A stretch of DNA of 64,000 nucleotides from Strobilurus pachycystidiatus. Lineage: Eukaryota; Basidiomycota; Agaricomycetes; Agaricales; Physalacriaceae. The stretch covers positions 310,001 to 374,000 of the forward strand of contig JAHLMK010000008.1 of the NCBI GenBank assembly GCA_019915135.1. The letters run 5' to 3'. The position numbers and the translations under genes are program-made. This document shows positions 54,474 through 64,000 of the stretch, piece by piece. The notes under the pieces are model-generated. The model ran no database searches. It was not told the DNA's origin and saw only the letters and a list, made by a program, of their open reading frames with translations. Each line of letters starts with the position of its first letter. Positions within the stretch are counted from its first letter, which is position 1.

Positions 54474-55366
54474 ATGGCTGCGGCAATTCGACGACTCGCG
54501 ACCAGCGCTGGAGCCGGCCTCTCTCGGTAAGCATGCATTTGACTTGTCTCGGCGCGTTTCTTACCTCTTCTTAGCCCAAACGTCTTTGTATGTTGGTCTG
54601 GCGCACTTGGCTACACGCCGACTGACGCGTCCATATTTAGTTTGACATTACAATCAACGCAAAACCCGCCGGACGCGTCACCTTCAAGCTGTACGATGAA
54701 ACTGTCCCACGGACGACCAAGAACTTCCGCGAACTGGCTACTGGCGAGCACGGTTTCGGCTATGCGGGCTCAAGCTTCCACCGCATAATTCCCCAGGTAT
54801 CGCCTCGCCACCCCTTCACCCGGTCACGGAACACTGGCTCACACATGCTACCTTCTAGTTCATGCTTCAGGGCGGTGATTTCACTCGCCACAACGGTACA
54901 GGTGGCAAGTCGATCTACGGCGAAAAGTTCGCCGATGAGAACTTTACCCTCAAGCACACTAAGCCTGGTCTTCTGTCTATGGCTAATGCTGGCAAGAACA
55001 CCAACGGTGAGCATATCACACCTCCGGGCACGCGAAGGACTTAATGCGGTTGAGAGAGTACATCTTCACGCCGCGTTAAAACTTCGTCGGCCACAAAACT
55101 CGAAACGGGCCATGGCTAACGTGAGCTACCCAGGTTCGCAATTCTTCATCACCACAGTGCCATGCCCATGGGTACGTGTCTTGTGATTTTGTCGAGCTCA
55201 ATTACCAACTGGTCTATCTTCTTAGCTCGATGGCAGGCACGTCGTCTTTGGAGAGGTTGTTGAGGGCTTGGAGCTTGTTACCGAGATCGAGAAGCTGGGA
55301 ACCCCCAACGGCTCCCCCAAAGGCAAAGTTACCATCGACAAGTCCGGCGTTGTAGAAGAAGCTTAG
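54474..55366 (+). CDS. cyclophilin-type peptidyl-prolyl isomerase, probably mitochondrial
   Basis: Catalyses cis-trans isomerisation of prolyl bonds and is the cyclosporin target class (family knowledge). The N-terminus [18 protein letters not shown] is Arg/Ser/Ala-rich without acids, as in a mitochondrial presequence. The domain then runs [36 protein letters not shown] (active-site Arg and Phe/Met/Gln), [33 protein letters not shown] and [17 protein letters not shown] (with the Trp contacted by cyclosporin), ending KSGVVEEA. About 180 residues, single domain. Introns follow SR, VF, PQ, TNG and PW. No ER retention signal. Confidence 0.93.
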
Positions 55367-55693
55367 AAGCCTTCCATCTGTCGTTATAATGCAAAACACA
55401 CTCGAAGGTCTCACCAAGCAACGACGTGCTTTGTAGGTTTAGGAGTTCAACCTGGATTTTGACTATCCTCGAACGCCAATCGTATGTTTTGTATGCGCAG
55501 CTGAGTGCTCGATTCACAAGTATCAGTCGCCATTGCAAAGAAACAAATGAGAAGTTGTGCAGTGTAGCAAGAAAGACGGTGTTGCAAAAAAGCGGCCTGG
55601 TACAGCCAAATGTGAGATGTACATGAGATCAAATCAAGAGTCGACTCTGTTCCATTTCAAAACAACTCTAAGAAAGAGACATCTAAAACCTGA
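55367..55693. other. intergenic, convergent 3' ends
   Basis: About 330 bp between cyclophilin (+) and inositol monophosphatase (-). Nothing recognised. Confidence 0.4.
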
Positions 55694-56760
55694 CTAGATG
55701 GCATCGTAATCGGTAACAGTATCGTAGAACTCAGAGATAATCCTCTTCTGAGCATCAGCGCCCCTCTCCTGCTCAGTATCGCCAATAGCGCGCACGACGA
55801 TGTACTTTCGACCTGTGAGAATCTTCTCACCGACGTCACCAAAGAGTGGCGAGTCCTTCAGTTCAGCAAAGTCTTTGTGAGATCCAGTAACGACCGCGCC
55901 TGCCTCTTGGGCAATAATGACTCCAGCAGAGACATCCCAAGGCCAGCAGCCGATCTCCCAGTACAGATCCAGCCCGCCTTGCGCGACCGTCGCAAAGTTC
56001 ATCGCCGAACTTCCGAGGGAGCGCATAGCGTGCACCATACGTCCGCCCTCCACCGAGGAGTCTCCAGCCAGCTTGTGGAAGCTTTCTGAGCGAGCAGTAA
56101 GGGGCTTTTTGGCGCGGTCGTTGCCCCACTCTACCGCGATTTGAGCGTGGTTGAGCGATGCGAGGGGTTTCGGTGCCTTTGCGAAGGGCAATTTGCGCGG
56201 GGCGCCGCCGCGGGTGGTCACATACGATCCGAGGCCCTTGGCGCCGGTGTAGAGGAGGTCTAGGAATGGGTTGTAGATGACGCCGAGGACAGAGTGGCGC
56301 TTGTAGATGAGACCGAGCGAGATGCAGACCCAGGGGAAGCCGTGGACAAAGTTAGTCGTTCCGTCTGGCAATGTTCAGATCATCAACAGCGCGTGGCACA
56401 GTGGGGATGGATGCGCACCGATGGGGTCGACGCAGAATGTGGGTTCGTCGGTCCATTCGGGACGCGATCCGGCCGCGTATGATTCCTCCCCGATGCTGCG
56501 GGCGATGATGAGCTCCAGTGAGAGGATGACGGGGACGAGGCGCACAATTTGAACGTAGGATAAGTCTCCGATATCTTTTTCTTTACGAGCTCCTCGACCT
56601 TGACGTCGTACTCCGTGACGAGATCGACCGAGTTTTTCTTTTCGTCAACGTTCGAGCCAGCGAGCTGGATGGCCTCGGATCCGGCAAGGATAACCGCGCC
56701 AGCCTCGTGGGCGAGCGCGACAGTGAACTTGAGAATCGATTCGAGGTCAAGTTCGGACAT
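55694..56760 (-). CDS. inositol-1-monophosphatase
   Basis: Mg2+-dependent phosphatase releasing myo-inositol from inositol phosphates (family knowledge). About 320 codons. The N-terminus MSELDLESILKFTVALAHEA leads to DLVTEYDVKVEELVKKKISE and YPTFK, then across an intron to FIGEESYAAG, with the metal-binding Glu pair. The metal-binding [20 protein letters not shown] is split by a second intron after DPI. Then come YNPFLDLLYTGAKGLGSY, the catalytic-core GCWPWDVSAGVIIAQEAGA with the WD motif, and a C-terminal extension FYDTVTDYDAI. All metal ligands of the family are present. Both intron joins restore the frame exactly. The promoter is shared with nothing nearby: the next gene upstream runs in the same direction. 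Confidence 0.92.
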
Positions 56761-57000
56761 CGTGGTGGGGAAGGAAGCAAGCTATCGATCATTCCGACAT
56801 ATGGCACACGTTCGCGATCGTAAGATTCGCGAACGATGGCGATTGAGCAAAGCATTGGCCAACACGCCTTGTAACCTAACAATGTTCACGTACGTGGAGA
56901 GACGATCAACTAGTAGAGGAAAAGAAGATCATTTGCACACCCTGAATATCCTACATTGAACCCAAGTCTTCCCGTCATACTAGTACACACTCTTCCTTTC

Positions 57001-59372
57001 TCAGACCAACTTGACACCCTTGATCAAATCAGCACCCTGTTCCGCAATAACATACACCGTCGCCTGAGAATGACTTGCGAAGTGCAGCGGGGCTATGCTC
57101 AGATCGATCACCCTCAAATTCTTCGTCCCATACACCTTCAACTCTGGATCCACTACACCCTCCTTCTCCCTCGGCAGCATAGCACACGTCCCCGCAGGGT
57201 GGAACGTCGATCCCAAGCACTTCTTGATCCATGTCTTGATCTCCTCGTCTGTGGAGACCTCCACGCCGGGATTGTACTCTTTCGCTCCACCAAGGAACTC
57301 CTTGAGAGGCGAAGTCTGCGGGATCTTGCGCAGGAACTTGAACATCTCAACGAGGGTCTCCAGGTCGATGTCTTCCTCAAAGTAGTGCGGATCATACGCT
57401 GGGTTGACACGGGGATCGCCTGACGTCGCGTGCTACGAATCAGAATGAGTATGGTCCCAACGAGTGAAGGAGGAAATAGTCTACGTACAACAGTCCCCCT
57501 AGAGAACGGATAATTCTGCGCGGCCACAAAGCTGATATACTGCTTCCCCTTCTGTGGCGGACGAGGCATGCTCCTGAATCCTGGGACGATGATTGTCTCG
57601 TACCCGGGCGAGCCCTTTCTCATCCTCTCCATCTGTATCTTGTACTGCTCCTTCAGACCAGCAGGGATCGAGCGACCCACCCCAGGCTCATAACTGTCGT
57701 ACATCGCAGGAGCACGGGACGACAGGCGAGAGAGGGGGCTGAAGGATAGTCCGTTGATGCCCATGGTGTGCACACCGGAAAGCTGAAGGTGCAGCTCGGC
57801 GTGTTTAGCTGCGAGCTCGGGGTCGCGGAGCATGTCGAGGGTATCGGTGGTGATGGTCTCAGGGAGCTCTGCATGTCGTCAACATGAGTTGTCAGTCAAA
57901 AACTTGACAGATGCACATACCGAACGAAAGCCCGACGTTGGTGTGGTCTTGCCAGTTCTCACCCACGCCTGGAAGATCCACTTTCAGAGGCACACCAATA
58001 GATTCGAGGACATCTTTCCGCCCGATTCCGGACAGTTCGAGAACATGCGGGCTCTTGAGGCTTCTACAAAGGTGTGACATATAATCAGCACCCTCCCGAA
58101 CTGATTTTGTTAGCTACTTACCCAGCAGCAAGGATAGTCTCTTTGTCGGAACTGACTACGTACGTCTTGCCGGAATATTCAAATTCGACGCCAGTCGCCT
58201 CGAGCAAACCGCTCCCGTCTTTGAAAATTATCTTGTTCACGTTAGCGTTCACAAGAACCGAAAAGTTTTCGCGTGTGGCGTTGGGCTCGTAGTACGCTGT
58301 GGTGGAGTAGGTACGCGTAGACGTCTTCGGATCGATGGTGTTGGGAATGAGGAATGCGCCATCGGGGTCACCGGTGAGCTAATGGGTACGTGAGGGTGGG
58401 AAGGCGAGAGATGAAGAAATGCTTACAGGTCCAGCAGCCTCGGGAAGTCCCAGGTTAAGGAGAGACTGTTAAGCAATGTTTGAGACTGGCTGGCTGAGAT
58501 TATTGCTGAAAGAAATACCTGATGCGCCTTCACCTCAAGCTCTGTCATCGTTTTCAGATGGGCTGTCCCAAGGGGACCTTGACGCCCGACGTTCCATTCC
58601 GCCAACTTGAGCTGGCGCTTCAACTGCTCCTCGGGATCAAGGTCGACGAAACTAAGAACAAAATCAACAACGTATCTTACCACGGGAATAGACTCACCCT
58701 TCCGACTTGGCTATATACTTCTCGTAATTCTGCCAGTTCCACCCAGGGTTTCCGAGCCGCTCCCAATCTGAGAATCAATGAGTCAAAGTCACCCTTGTGC
58801 AGATCATGGTTGCCCAACCATCAATGTCTGATGCGGGCGGCTTGGTCCAGCAGAGCAGGTTGATGCCCGAGCTTCCTCCTAGGCCTTTCCCACTGCTCAG
58901 GCATCAGATCAGATCACCAGGATGCGAAGGACCAGGACCAAAGATGACGTACGAGCGAAGAGTCATCACCAGCCCATCTGAATGCTTTTGTGGGACCTGT
59001 GCGGACATTCACATTCAGCGCCTAAAGCCAGGAAGAGGCTGTGCAAACGGACAGTGGTGAAAGCCCAGTCGTACGCTGGCTTGTTGAATTGCATCCCAAA
59101 CTGACCGGGACGAACTGCATGACTTAGTTTGGAGGAGAAGTCCGAGTCTTGGACGCACGCAAAAGGTTGTCCTTGAGGTTCGCTGGGCCCGCCTCGAGGA
59201 CCAACACGGACACTTCGGGGTCCTCTGACAATCGGGCAGCGACGACTAGGCCGGCAGTTCCACCGCCTACATACGATGTGAAACAAAGCGGCCATGAGAA
59301 ACGCGAACACTGACCGATAATGACATAGTCGAAGCTCTTTTGAGCGACGTCGTCGATGGTTACAAGAGGCAT
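57001..59372 (-). CDS. GMC oxidoreductase, aryl-alcohol/alcohol oxidase type
   Basis: FAD enzyme oxidising alcohols and producing H2O2, or acting as a dehydrogenase (AA3 family knowledge; the substrate is not readable). The gene is cut into many short exons. N-terminus [20 protein letters not shown] joins to [20 protein letters not shown] and LVLEAG, the FAD dinucleotide-binding motif and ribose-binding Glu. Then come [17 protein letters not shown], the [20 protein letters not shown] region, [20 protein letters not shown] with [50 protein letters not shown], and the C-terminal active-site segments [20 protein letters not shown] and [20 protein letters not shown]. Both active-site histidine positions are occupied. 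There is no clear signal peptide at the chosen Met, so the product may be intracellular, or the true N-terminus may lie elsewhere. Confidence 0.88.
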
Positions 59373-59740
59373 GTCAATGTGGGTGGAAGGCAAGAATGAT
59401 AATCAGCGTCATTCAAGCCCGCTGGGCTTTATACTGTTGGTATGCGATCCGCAATCGCCGCCGAAACCTTGGGATCCAATTTTGATTGCATTGCTGGCTG
59501 ATGCAAGATGACATCTACATCAGTCGAAGAAGCAAGTGATTCAAGAATTCGTGATATTCATCCACGTTGAGTAGTATTCGAAGGTGATGCATCGCTTTAG
59601 GAGCGTGATGATTGAAGCCTTCAATGTTCTCAGTCATGTTGGGATCCACCCATATCCGTGCCAGTATTATGATAGTACATAGCAATCTAGAGATCATCAT
59701 CAGTGGGGTAATGCAGTCCGTCAGAGTGTCTTACAATAGG
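59373..59740. other. intergenic
   Basis: About 370 bp between the UCH gene and the GMC gene (both on -). Nothing recognised. Confidence 0.35.
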
Positions 59741-60575
59741 CTAGGCGGAAACCAACGCCAGAAGACTGAAATTGGGGTCCTTTCCGTCTTCCAACTCAAT
59801 GAAACGGCGCACGACAGCCAAAGCCCTCTCGCTCAGCAGATCATCATTATCGTCTAGCACGACTTGCTTGTCCAACGGCCCGTTCAAGTTGCCGTTCATC
59901 TCGAATATATGATTGTTCTTGCCGCGAACAAATGCGACGTAGTGGTGGGGAGGCTCCTCGTCATCCACATGAGGCGGGGACGTGCAGCCTTGCAAGGCGG
60001 CCTTCTTGTGGGCCTCGGCAAGAATGACAGATGTCTCGAGAACCTTGGCCCGTCCATCGGGTTGCTGTGGGATGGAGCGCTCGAGAAGGTCTGCGAATGT
60101 GGCAGAAGAAGCTGTTGGCGATGATTGTCTTCTGTTCTGTTGATACATCATTCACGGGAGAGACATACGAATCAAGTCCCTGGATGTCCCAGTGGAGAGT
60201 GCATGCAGGATGGCATACAGGCCGCAGGCTGCGTGGATGGTCTGCCGGAACCAGATCGCGTTCTCAGTATCGCCGCTGCCAGCGTACGACTCTGAGCCTT
60301 GCATCTCGTGCTTGTTCTCCAGCTCGGACTTGCTGTCGCCGGGATAGATGAGTACCAGCGAATGCACGGGGCGGGCGACCATCGCGAGCAGGTCGGGGTC
60401 GTCGACGCTGAGGACATCTTGGAATTTGAGACCAGTCACGCCGAGGTTGTGGATGAGCTCGGTGAAGACTTCAGGGTTGGATTCAAGTGGTATGAAGCGT
60501 ATCGGGCGTTCTGTGGCGCGGATCAGACGAAGGCCGTAGCGGGACAGCGCATAACGCACCTGGATGAGACACCAT
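59741..60575 (-). CDS. ubiquitin C-terminal hydrolase, UCH-L3/Yuh1 type (C12), Asp-to-Asn in triad
   Basis: Cysteine protease family that removes small adducts from the ubiquitin C-terminus. The first exon MVSHP (60575-60560) joins across 60511-60559 to ERPIRFIPLESNPEVFTELI. Then come LKFQDVLSVDDPDLLAMVAR, and WFRQTIHAACGLYAILHALS with the oxyanion Gln and nucleophile Cys. An intron after DLI joins to PSSATFADLLERSI. Next are PPHHYVAFVRGKNNHIFEMN, with the catalytic His in HHYVAFV, and GNLNGPLDKQVV, ending NFSLLALVSA. The family has ELDG at the third triad position; here it is EMNG (Asn). Length, about 240 residues, is normal for the family. It is otherwise intact. Confidence 0.87.
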
Positions 60576-61028
60576 GATGGCGCGGACCGAGTCGTTTTGC
60601 GGTTACCCACGGCCGTGACTGGGCTTGTTTCATGCCGCATCGTTCGGCATTAACAGGTTGATTGAGAGGCGCAGAGCCGCGGCGGTGAGCATGATGGGTG
60701 ATGGTGGTCGGAAGGGCGGGAGATGGCGGGAGTCCACCAAAAGAAACAGTGCCAAACAATGTTCCTTGAAGACAGTCTGTTCTGTAGAGCGTTGAGGAAT
60801 GTCAGTCACTGAGCTTGAAGGGGTTCAAGCCGCATACATAACCGCCGCCTGGCGTTCTACACCTAGTGTTACTGTAGGGGTATTGCAAGTCTCCATCTTC
60901 CATAACCTACCATGTGATCAACGCGACTTGCTGCACGACCATCGTCTCACCAAGTGAACAGTGCTTGCTAGGACGACCTTTTTCATGCACCCATTGCTTT
61001 CAGGCTCTCCGGAATCAAAGCACTCACC
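60576..61028. other. divergent intergenic region
   Basis: About 450 bp shared upstream of the UCH gene (-) and F-box copy D (+). The F-box module of copies A-C is not present here. Confidence 0.4.
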
Positions 61029-62804
61029 ATGGAAGTACCCATCGAGGCCTTTCCATCGGACATCGGCATTACTCTACCAGAATCTCTTTCGCAGTGTTTC
61101 ATGAATGCCTTGCGCACCAACACCGTCGTGTCGGACGTAGATCTGGGGCTGTTCAACACTGAGATCCTGTCGAAAGTCGCAGAGAAATCTGCAGTCCTTG
61201 ATATAAAAGTTGCTGCAGCTCGGGCGCTGTTGGAACAACTACAGGAGTCCCAGAAAAGCATGCGGGCTTTGGGCGAGCACTGGCGTCGCAGAGTTGCCTC
61301 TCCGCTAAGGCGTCTGCCCCCCGAAATATTGGTGGAAATATTCCAATGGACTTCCGCAGGGTTCGAGGTGTCTAACGCCCAGTCGGATCCATGGCAGCTA
61401 GCTCGTGTCTGTCGTCGATGGAGGCAGATCATCGTCGAGACGCCCTCCTTATGGGCACACTTTACAATTTGCTTCCCCCTTTTTACCGACACCTCTCTCA
61501 TGGCTGAGGCGTCTCGAGCATTGAGTTCTTCATTGATCCGAAGCGGCTCCCATCCCCTCACCTTCAAGTGTGACGTTTCGTTGGTCCACCCCAACGATGT
61601 TGAATACCCCACAATGCTTCTTTCGTCGTTGATGGAGCATGCACAACGATGGCGCGACGTTTGTCTCCTGCTCAGTTCCGACCTCCTGCCCTTGCTTGAT
61701 CAACTGCACGACCGATTGCCATCGCTCACCACTCTATCTCTCGGAATCTCCTTTGCAGACCCTGGCGTCTTCCCGGTCATAACAGCCTTTCGGACAGCGT
61801 CTCGCCTTATCGACGTAGAATTGTTTGGTTTGACGTTCGACAAGGTCGACCTTCCTCTTCAGCAACTCGACCGTCTTCGCTTGAAGTGTGGTAACCCCAC
61901 TGATCCCCTCCTCAATGAAGCAGAGCAGTGCCTCCATTATCTGACAGACTGCCCAAATCTTACAAGGCTCGACGTTGTCCATAATTTTGCCCGGGAGTCG
62001 CTCAGCAGCGACGCCTTCCCTGATCCTCCCGTGGTCAATCAATCCATCACTGTCCTTCATGCCTCCGACGTTCGTTTCGTGGAAAGAATATCTCTTCCCT
62101 CCCTCCGAGAGCTGCACATTGATAGAAGGCACAAGCAACACACTATGGCTTGCCCCCGCCAGATGATCAGCGCAATTGCCAGGCTTTTGGCAAATTCAAA
62201 TTGCCAGCTGGAGGTGCTGGAAGTCCACGACGCACAGGACTTCGACGCACTTTGCAAAGTGCTGCAGTTTGCATCTCATCTTCGTGTTCTTGACCTTCGC
62301 TACACTATATGGAGCAGTGGCGAGGATGTTTGCCTCTCAAAAGTTTGGGGCTACCTTGCAGGCTCCTCCGTTGCGCCAGATCTTGAGAGCGTGGTGATCA
62401 CTATCACAGATCGTGTCAGGGCACCTGGCAACAATGAGTCCGATCCCGACTTTGCTTCTTGCCCTATTTGCTTTTTGGGAGCGCACTTCACCAACTTCCT
62501 CCATGCGCGCTGGGTTGTACCTTCCAACAAAGATTCTGGAGGTGACCCAGTGGCTGCTACTGTCCAGATTCAGCATATACATATCAAAGTTGGATTCCCG
62601 TGTTTGTTTTACGATGATGAGGAAGACATGTTTGAGAGCGACGAAGTGTCTTTGATGGAGAAGTTGAAGGTGTACAAGGAGGAAGGTCTGGACATATCTA
62701 TCACGACAGAAGGGATCTTTCCTCCCCTCGGTGGCTACAAGTTGCAGCACGGTTTTGACTATGGAGATCTGCCTGATGGTGGAAGAATTATGACATATGT
62801 TTAG
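61029..62804 (+). CDS. F-box protein, family copy D
   Basis: Intact 591-codon single exon. It aligns with copies A-C over its whole length but is clearly older. N-terminus MEVPIEAFPSDIGITLPESL; coiled coil VAAARALLEQLQESQKSMRA; F-box RRLPPEILVEIFQWTSAGFE, then WQLARVCRRWRQIIVETPSL. Repeat region: DLPLQQLDRLRLKC-like VDLPLQQLDRLRLKCGNPTD, HYLTDCPNLTRLDVVHNFAR and ISLPSLRELHIDRRHKQ. C-terminus: VYKEEGLDISITTEGIFPPL. Unlike the other three it has no MSTQ-type first exon and no duplicated upstream module. SCF adaptor role inferred. Confidence 0.86.
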   Translation: MEVPIEAFPSDIGITLPESLSQCFMNALRTNTVVSDVDLGLFNTEILSKVAEKSAVLDIKVAAARALLEQLQESQKSMRALGEHWRRRVASPLRRLPPEILVEIFQWTSAGFEVSNAQSDPWQLARVCRRWRQIIVETPSLWAHFTICFPLFTDTSLMAEASRALSSSLIRSGSHPLTFKCDVSLVHPNDVEYPTMLLSSLMEHAQRWRDVCLLLSSDLLPLLDQLHDRLPSLTTLSLGISFADPGVFPVITAFRTASRLIDVELFGLTFDKVDLPLQQLDRLRLKCGNPTDPLLNEAEQCLHYLTDCPNLTRLDVVHNFARESLSSDAFPDPPVVNQSITVLHASDVRFVERISLPSLRELHIDRRHKQHTMACPRQMISAIARLLANSNCQLEVLEVHDAQDFDALCKVLQFASHLRVLDLRYTIWSSGEDVCLSKVWGYLAGSSVAPDLESVVITITDRVRAPGNNESDPDFASCPICFLGAHFTNFLHARWVVPSNKDSGGDPVAATVQIQHIHIKVGFPCLFYDDEEDMFESDEVSLMEKLKVYKEEGLDISITTEGIFPPLGGYKLQHGFDYGDLPDGGRIMTYV

Positions 62805-63590
62805 ATGTAGTTCTCATAGTTATGAAGAAAAATATTATGCACAGTTTGACTCTTTGTCCTATTCCATCACGTTGATAGGCAAGTCACGAGTGGTTTGAAT
62901 TTCAATTTATTCGAAGGGGTTCAAGAGTACGTAGTGATCGATTGATCCATGGATTGATCACTCGAACCCGGCTGCTGTTGATTATCTAATTAAACGTTCC
63001 ACTCTTTTCAGAACTACTGAGAGTCATGGTGGTGATGGAGCTAGGATATGATGGAAGAAGATATATATATATATATATCATTTCATGTAGCATAAAGGCA
63101 AACACTACAGCAGACGAGATGTGTGGCGAGATGAACTGCCATTGAAGTGAATCGCGTGGTTGATACCGTCGTGGACGCGTAATTCCTCGTACTACGAACT
63201 TGGGAGACTACATCAGTAGTCTTGGGCATTGTAAGATCCTCGTCGTGCTCAGAGCCCAAAGCTGAGAAGAAATTGTAAGGTAAAGCCTAATGGAGTCTTA
63301 GCATAGCGATGTACACATTGATCTCAGTCAAATGAAGATAGGTATTTGATACGCCACTTGGAGCTAGGGTCCGCTTATTCGTCAAGGTCACTCACTCGAC
63401 AAGATTAGGTAACCATGCTTGACTTGCGTACGTACAACTATAGTGCAACCATGAGCGCGAAACTTGGATTTCGAGGGAATCTTCTTCTCGCTGGCCTCCG
63501 GGCACGATTGTCCTGACTCTTCTCGGGCTGTTCCCCGAACATTTTGTCCATTGTGTCGAATTATGTTGCTCGGATTACACTACTTAGCTC
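62805..63590. other. intergenic, convergent 3' ends
   Basis: About 790 bp between F-box copy D (+) and the edge gene (-). It contains an (AT)n microsatellite and no supported gene. Confidence 0.4.
63061..63078. repeat. (AT)9 microsatellite
   Basis: Alternating AT run in intergenic DNA. Confidence 0.9.
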
Positions 63591-64000
63591 CTATCTCGGT
63601 CCATAACTCCCCCAACCAGGTATAATGAAAAATATCCTGTAAGAACGCGTCAGCACAGCTTCACGAATCACCAATGAAATGCACACGCACCATCGTAACC
63701 TATCAGGTCGGAATATGTGGAACGTCACAAGCCAGATTACTGAATCGCGGCCTGTCAGCGAATAGCGCATGAGAACGATTGACGGACGTACTGAGCTCGG
63801 AATAAGTGAAGAATCCTAGAGCGCCTCCCTTCGCGCCTGCTTTGATGTAGCGGACCGTGTCTACCCACAACTTCATGTCCTTCGGAGAGGGGCGCGCCGC
63901 TGGGTCTCTCAGGAGCGTGAGGAGGATCCGAGTGTCTAAGTAACATGTTAGTTGATAGGTTGAACAGGTTAGTGTCTTGGCGTACAAATTCCGATGTGGC
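63591..64000 (-). CDS. partial gene at right edge, unknown function
   Basis: The 3' exons of a gene that continues beyond the window. The readable exon encodes RILLTLLRDPAARPSPKDMK, then LWVDTVRYIKAGAKGGALGF and FTYSEL. An intron (63741-63791 or close) joins to SGRDSVIWLVTFHIFRPDR, and a last intron leads to IFFIIPGWGSYGPR and a stop at 63591. The Gly/Ala-rich AKGGALGF stretch and the hydrophobic SVIWLVTFHIF suggest a small membrane-associated protein. I do not recognise it. Confidence 0.45.

Overview
The window looks like nuclear DNA of a filamentous basidiomycete, most likely an Agaricomycete. Genes are dense and split by many introns of about 48-65 bp. Several products are of agaric type: F-box proteins with a LPPEILVEIF core followed by WQLAHVCRRWRQ, Ser/Thr-rich single-span membrane proteins, and a small secreted peptide with an ARGLPLKPP motif. 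There is no operon structure. I recognised no transposase, reverse transcriptase, CRISPR array, rRNA or tRNA. Exon boundaries were worked out by hand from GT-AG signals, reading frame and family motifs, so exact starts and minor exons remain provisional.

Left part (1-25 kb): Dus2-type tRNA dihydrouridine synthase (-), a small membrane protein (+), a GCK-III/Ste20 kinase (+), F-box copy A (-), the DASH kinetochore subunit Ask1 (-), a GDSL/CE16-like protein lacking its catalytic residues (-), an anchored protein of unknown function (+), a Dal5-type MFS permease (-), a two-module acidic protein that may be decaying (-), a coiled-coil protein (+) and a four-span membrane protein (+).

Middle (25-46 kb): an NmrA-like pseudogene, an intronless F-box gene, F-box copy B broken by a 5-bp deletion, a Skt5/Chs4-like chitin synthase activator ending in a CVIM prenylation box, a mucin-like type I membrane protein, a divergent G-alpha protein without the catalytic Gln, a SigF-like NTF2-fold protein, a Gly/His-rich membrane protein, and F-box copy C.

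Right part (46-64 kb): an importin-9/Kap114 karyopherin, a multi-span membrane protein, a 70-residue secreted peptide, a mitochondrial-type cyclophilin, inositol monophosphatase, a GMC oxidoreductase, a UCH-type deubiquitinase with Asp-to-Asn in the triad, F-box copy D and a partial gene at the edge.

The strongest higher-order signal is the F-box family. Copies A, B and C (A and C on -, B on +) share not only coding sequence but about 500 bp of upstream DNA. That DNA carries a short interstitial TTAGGG tract and a conserved splice donor on the opposite strand. Copy D is an older paralogue without this flank. A second theme is proteins that keep their fold but have lost catalytic residues (GDSL-like, G-alpha, UCH). 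A third is non-standard splicing: two GC-AG introns and one apparent intron retained as coding sequence after its donor mutated.
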